A stretch of DNA of 7,387 nt from Planctomycetota bacterium (GTDB lineage Bacteria; Planctomycetota; UBA8108; UBA1146): NCBI GenBank assembly GCA_002691835.1, contig NZJA01000132.1, positions 5,422 to 12,808 on the forward strand. The letters are read 5' to 3'. The notes under the pieces were generated by a model. It was not told the DNA's origin. It ran no database searches and saw nothing but the letters and a program-made list of their open reading frames with translations. Below, piece by piece: positions 6,473-7,387 of this stretch. How positions within the stretch are numbered: the stretch's first letter is position 1; the number at the start of each line of letters is the position of its first letter. A program made the position numbers and the translations under genes.

Positions 6473-6844
6473 CTAAATGCCCTCGTTAAGGAGTTTCTCG
6501 ACCATGGCTCTCAAAGGAGCCTCATCGCCGGCCTTGAATCCCTGGGACATTTCGGCAATCCGCTCCTCAGATTGGCCTTTCAAGGGAGAACCCTCTTCTG
6601 GCAGATTGCGAATATTCTCCACATGCTTCGCCTCGGCTGAAGGAAGCTCGATCGCATCCTGAGGCCGCTGGCTCACTTGATCTGTCGAACCGGGATCCTC
6701 TGAATTGGAATTCCCTTCAGATTTACCCGCTCCCCCGGTTTCCTCAGGCTTCTCCGGCCCTTCAAAACGATCTCCTTTTTCAGGACCGCTTGGCCCTTCA
6801 GGGCCATCAAATCCCTCTACGCCACCGATCTGATCGATGTTCAT
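6473..6844 (-). CDS. Small disordered Gly/Glu/Pro-rich protein of unknown function (123 aa)
   Basis: I do not recognise it. Residues 7-60 are dominated by Gly, Glu, Pro, Ser and Asp with short Gly-Pro-Glu/Ser triplets (GPEGPSGPE, 14-22) and are almost certainly unstructured. Residues 92-123 could form an amphipathic helix (EERIAEMSQ... LRAMVEKLLN). No signal peptide, membrane segment or cysteine is present. Start at ATG 6844 follows GGAGGG (6857-6862) at a long 12-nt distance. A second, out-of-frame ATG at 6848 has the better spacing but gives only 13 codons. It is followed 39 nt later by a strong terminator, and a long non-coding region precedes it, so it is probably a monocistronic transcript. 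The ORF length and dedicated terminator support a real gene; the low-complexity composition keeps confidence moderate. Confidence 0.62.
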   Translation of the reverse strand: MNIDQIGGVEGFDGPEGPSGPEKGDRFEGPEKPEETGGAGKSEGNSNSEDPGSTDQVSQRPQDAIELPSAEAKHVENIRNLPEEGSPLKGQSEERIAEMSQGFKAGDEAPLRAMVEKLLNEGI

Positions 6845-7095
6845 CCATCCCTGCTTCCCTCCGAGACTGCGCTAATGACAACGAACAGGGTGTCTCGAGA
6901 TCCTGTTGCTGACGCTCCCGCTATCGGGAATGAATCCTGGTGAGAGATTCATGCGTACTTTCGTCATCGGCTGTAACTGGAGTCTACTTGAGGATTTTTT
7001 TGAAAAAATCCCTGATCTTCGGGAATCCTGATCAAACCACCACTCCCCACTCGCCGAGAACCACCCTTAAACCTATACATATAATAGACTTATAA
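6845..7095. other. Non-coding stretch with several small inverted and direct repeats
   Basis: No gene of any size is convincing here. Seen: stem TCCCG/CGGGA (6916-6920, 6925-6929); directly beside it ATGAATC/GATTCAT (6930-6936, 6946-6952); a 20-bp perfect palindrome GGATTTTTT-TG-AAAAAATCC (6992-7011); and the direct repeats AATCCCTGATC (7007-7017) and AATCCTGATC (7024-7033). The word AATCCTG also recurs at 6933-6939. The stretch 7069-7101 is AT-rich and would suit a promoter for the gene at 6473-6844, but no clear -35/-10 pair can be named. It is probably the promoter and 5' leader of that gene. Confidence 0.5.
6992..7011. repeat. 20-bp AT-rich palindrome
   Basis: Nine-base perfect inverted repeat around a 2-base centre. 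As RNA it would be an AT-rich hairpin with a 4-base loop, a poor terminator. As DNA it could be an operator for a dimeric regulator of the gene at 6473-6844. Function is not established. Confidence 0.5.
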
Positions 7096-7129
7096 TAAAA
7101 ATGCCTCCCCCGGACCTTCCGAGGGAGGC
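7096..7129 (-). terminator. Rho-independent terminator after the lysine-rich repeat gene
   Basis: Stem GCCTCCC/GGGAGGC (7103-7109, 7123-7129) continuing, after one C-A mismatch, into CGGA/TCCG with a 3-base loop. On the minus strand it is followed by ATTTTTATT (7093-7101). It lies 101 nt after the stop codon at 7230, on the same strand. Confidence 0.82.
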
Positions 7130-7133
7130 GACA

Positions 7134-7199
7134 AGTGCAATCTGGAAAACCCGTATGGGACCCGCTTCTCATACGATTCCCCGTCGATGAGATTGCACT
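7134..7199 (-). ncRNA. Long imperfect hairpin, possible structured 3' UTR or small RNA
   Basis: Outer arms AGTGCAATCT/AGATTGCACT (7134-7143, 7190-7199) are a perfect 10-bp inverted repeat. In minus-strand RNA, GGGGAA (7177-7182) can pair with UUUUCC (7144-7149) using two G-U pairs, then CGTATG/CATACG (7152-7157, 7170-7175) extends to a 9-bp stem with one mismatch and a 6-base loop. A single 7-nt bulge (7183-7189) and a small internal loop interrupt it. The terminator hairpin begins 4 nt later. It does not match a tRNA or a riboswitch class I can name. Whether it is a separate RNA or part of the mRNA 3' end cannot be told from sequence alone. Confidence 0.45.
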
Positions 7200-7229
7200 C
7201 CAAAATTCTGCGATTTGAAGAAAACCGGT

Positions 7230-7387
7230 CTAAAACACCGGAACACCTAAGCTCGACAGCTCACGGACGCGAATTTCCATGGAACTGCCGGTATCCGATT
7301 TCCTGACCGCTCCACCGCTTCTCTTCTTCTTGTCAGCGTTCTTCTTGTCAGCGTTCTTCTTGCCAGGGTTCTTCTTGTCAGCGTTCT
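7230..7387 (-). CDS. Lysine-rich pentapeptide-repeat protein, C-terminal 51 residues (N-terminus beyond the window)
   Basis: The frame is open to the right edge and ends with TAG at 7230-7232. The visible part begins with four pentapeptides NADKK, NPGKK, NADKK, NADKK, then KKRSGGAVRKSDTG and the non-repetitive tail SSMEIRVRELSSLGVPVF. The repeat region is strongly basic. A basic Lys-rich tail of this kind occurs in nucleic-acid-binding proteins (histone H1-like, ribosomal or RNA-associated proteins), but the conserved part is outside the window and no function can be assigned. A 5-bp inverted repeat CCGGT/ACCGG (7225-7229, 7237-7241) flanks the stop codon. A terminator follows at 7096-7129. 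Confidence 0.75.
   Translation of the reverse strand, partial: NADKKNPGKKNADKKNADKKKRSGGAVRKSDTGSSMEIRVRELSSLGVPVF
7326..7385 (-). repeat. Four tandem 15-bp units encoding Asn-Ala-Asp-Lys-Lys
   Basis: Units at 7326-7340, 7341-7355, 7356-7370 and 7371-7385 and the first two bases of a possible fifth at the edge. Three are identical; the third has two substitutions, changing Ala to Pro and Asp to Gly. A period of 15 keeps the reading frame when copy number changes. The near identity of units suggests recent slippage or unequal exchange. Confidence 0.95.

Noticed and set aside
6992..7011. Bidirectional terminator at the 20-bp palindrome
   Set aside because: The stem is almost all A/T with only two G-C pairs at its base, and no adjacent gene end needs a terminator here.
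7326..7387. CRISPR array or mobile-element end at the right edge
   Set aside because: The units are 15 bp with no spacers and stay in a coding frame, so this is a coding tandem repeat.

Overview
The window is a compact bacterial chromosomal segment of roughly 50% G+C in which every gene I can support lies on the minus strand; transcription runs from the right edge towards the left. It looks like a planctomycete or a related bacterium with many Hanks-type kinases. That guess rests on a Ser/Thr kinase fused to an AAA-type ATPase, several single-pass or low-complexity proteins of unknown function, frequent GTG/TTG starts, and a stand-alone MetRS-beta-like protein. It is an inference; no marker gene fixes the taxon.

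Right to left (5' to 3' on the minus strand): (1) the C-terminal 51 residues of a lysine-rich protein with an Asn-Ala-Asp-Lys-Lys pentapeptide repeat (7230-7387); (2) a long imperfect hairpin (7134-7199) followed at once by a rho-independent terminator (7096-7129); (3) a roughly 250-base non-coding stretch with several small inverted repeats; (4) a small disordered Gly/Glu/Pro-rich protein (6473-6844) with its own strong terminator (6402-6433); (5) a probable operon of a stand-alone tRNA-binding (MetRS-beta/Trbp111-like) protein, recN (DNA repair SMC-like ATPase) and manA (class I mannose-6-phosphate isomerase); (6) a tightly spaced pair of unknown single-pass membrane proteins with similar architecture (2012-3096); (7) the first 617 residues of a protein kinase/AAA ATPase of the PknK-like multidomain type, running off the left edge.

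The tRNA-binding protein, recN and manA are separated by +13 and -4 nt, with each ribosome-binding site lying at or inside the end of the gene before, which implies translational coupling. Genes A and B are 2 nt apart with the same arrangement. The 117-nt (manA to A) and 158-nt (B to kinase) gaps contain no convincing terminator, so readthrough from one transcript is possible. Apart from a house-keeping flavour, the operon members share no obvious pathway.

I found no clear mobile element, CRISPR array, tRNA or rRNA. The points most worth a second look are the kinase (HFD in place of HRD, a long insert before DFG, and Asn-Asn where the ATPase Walker B acids belong), the two paired membrane proteins, the structured RNA-like element before the terminator at 7096-7129, and the lysine-rich repeat protein at the right edge.
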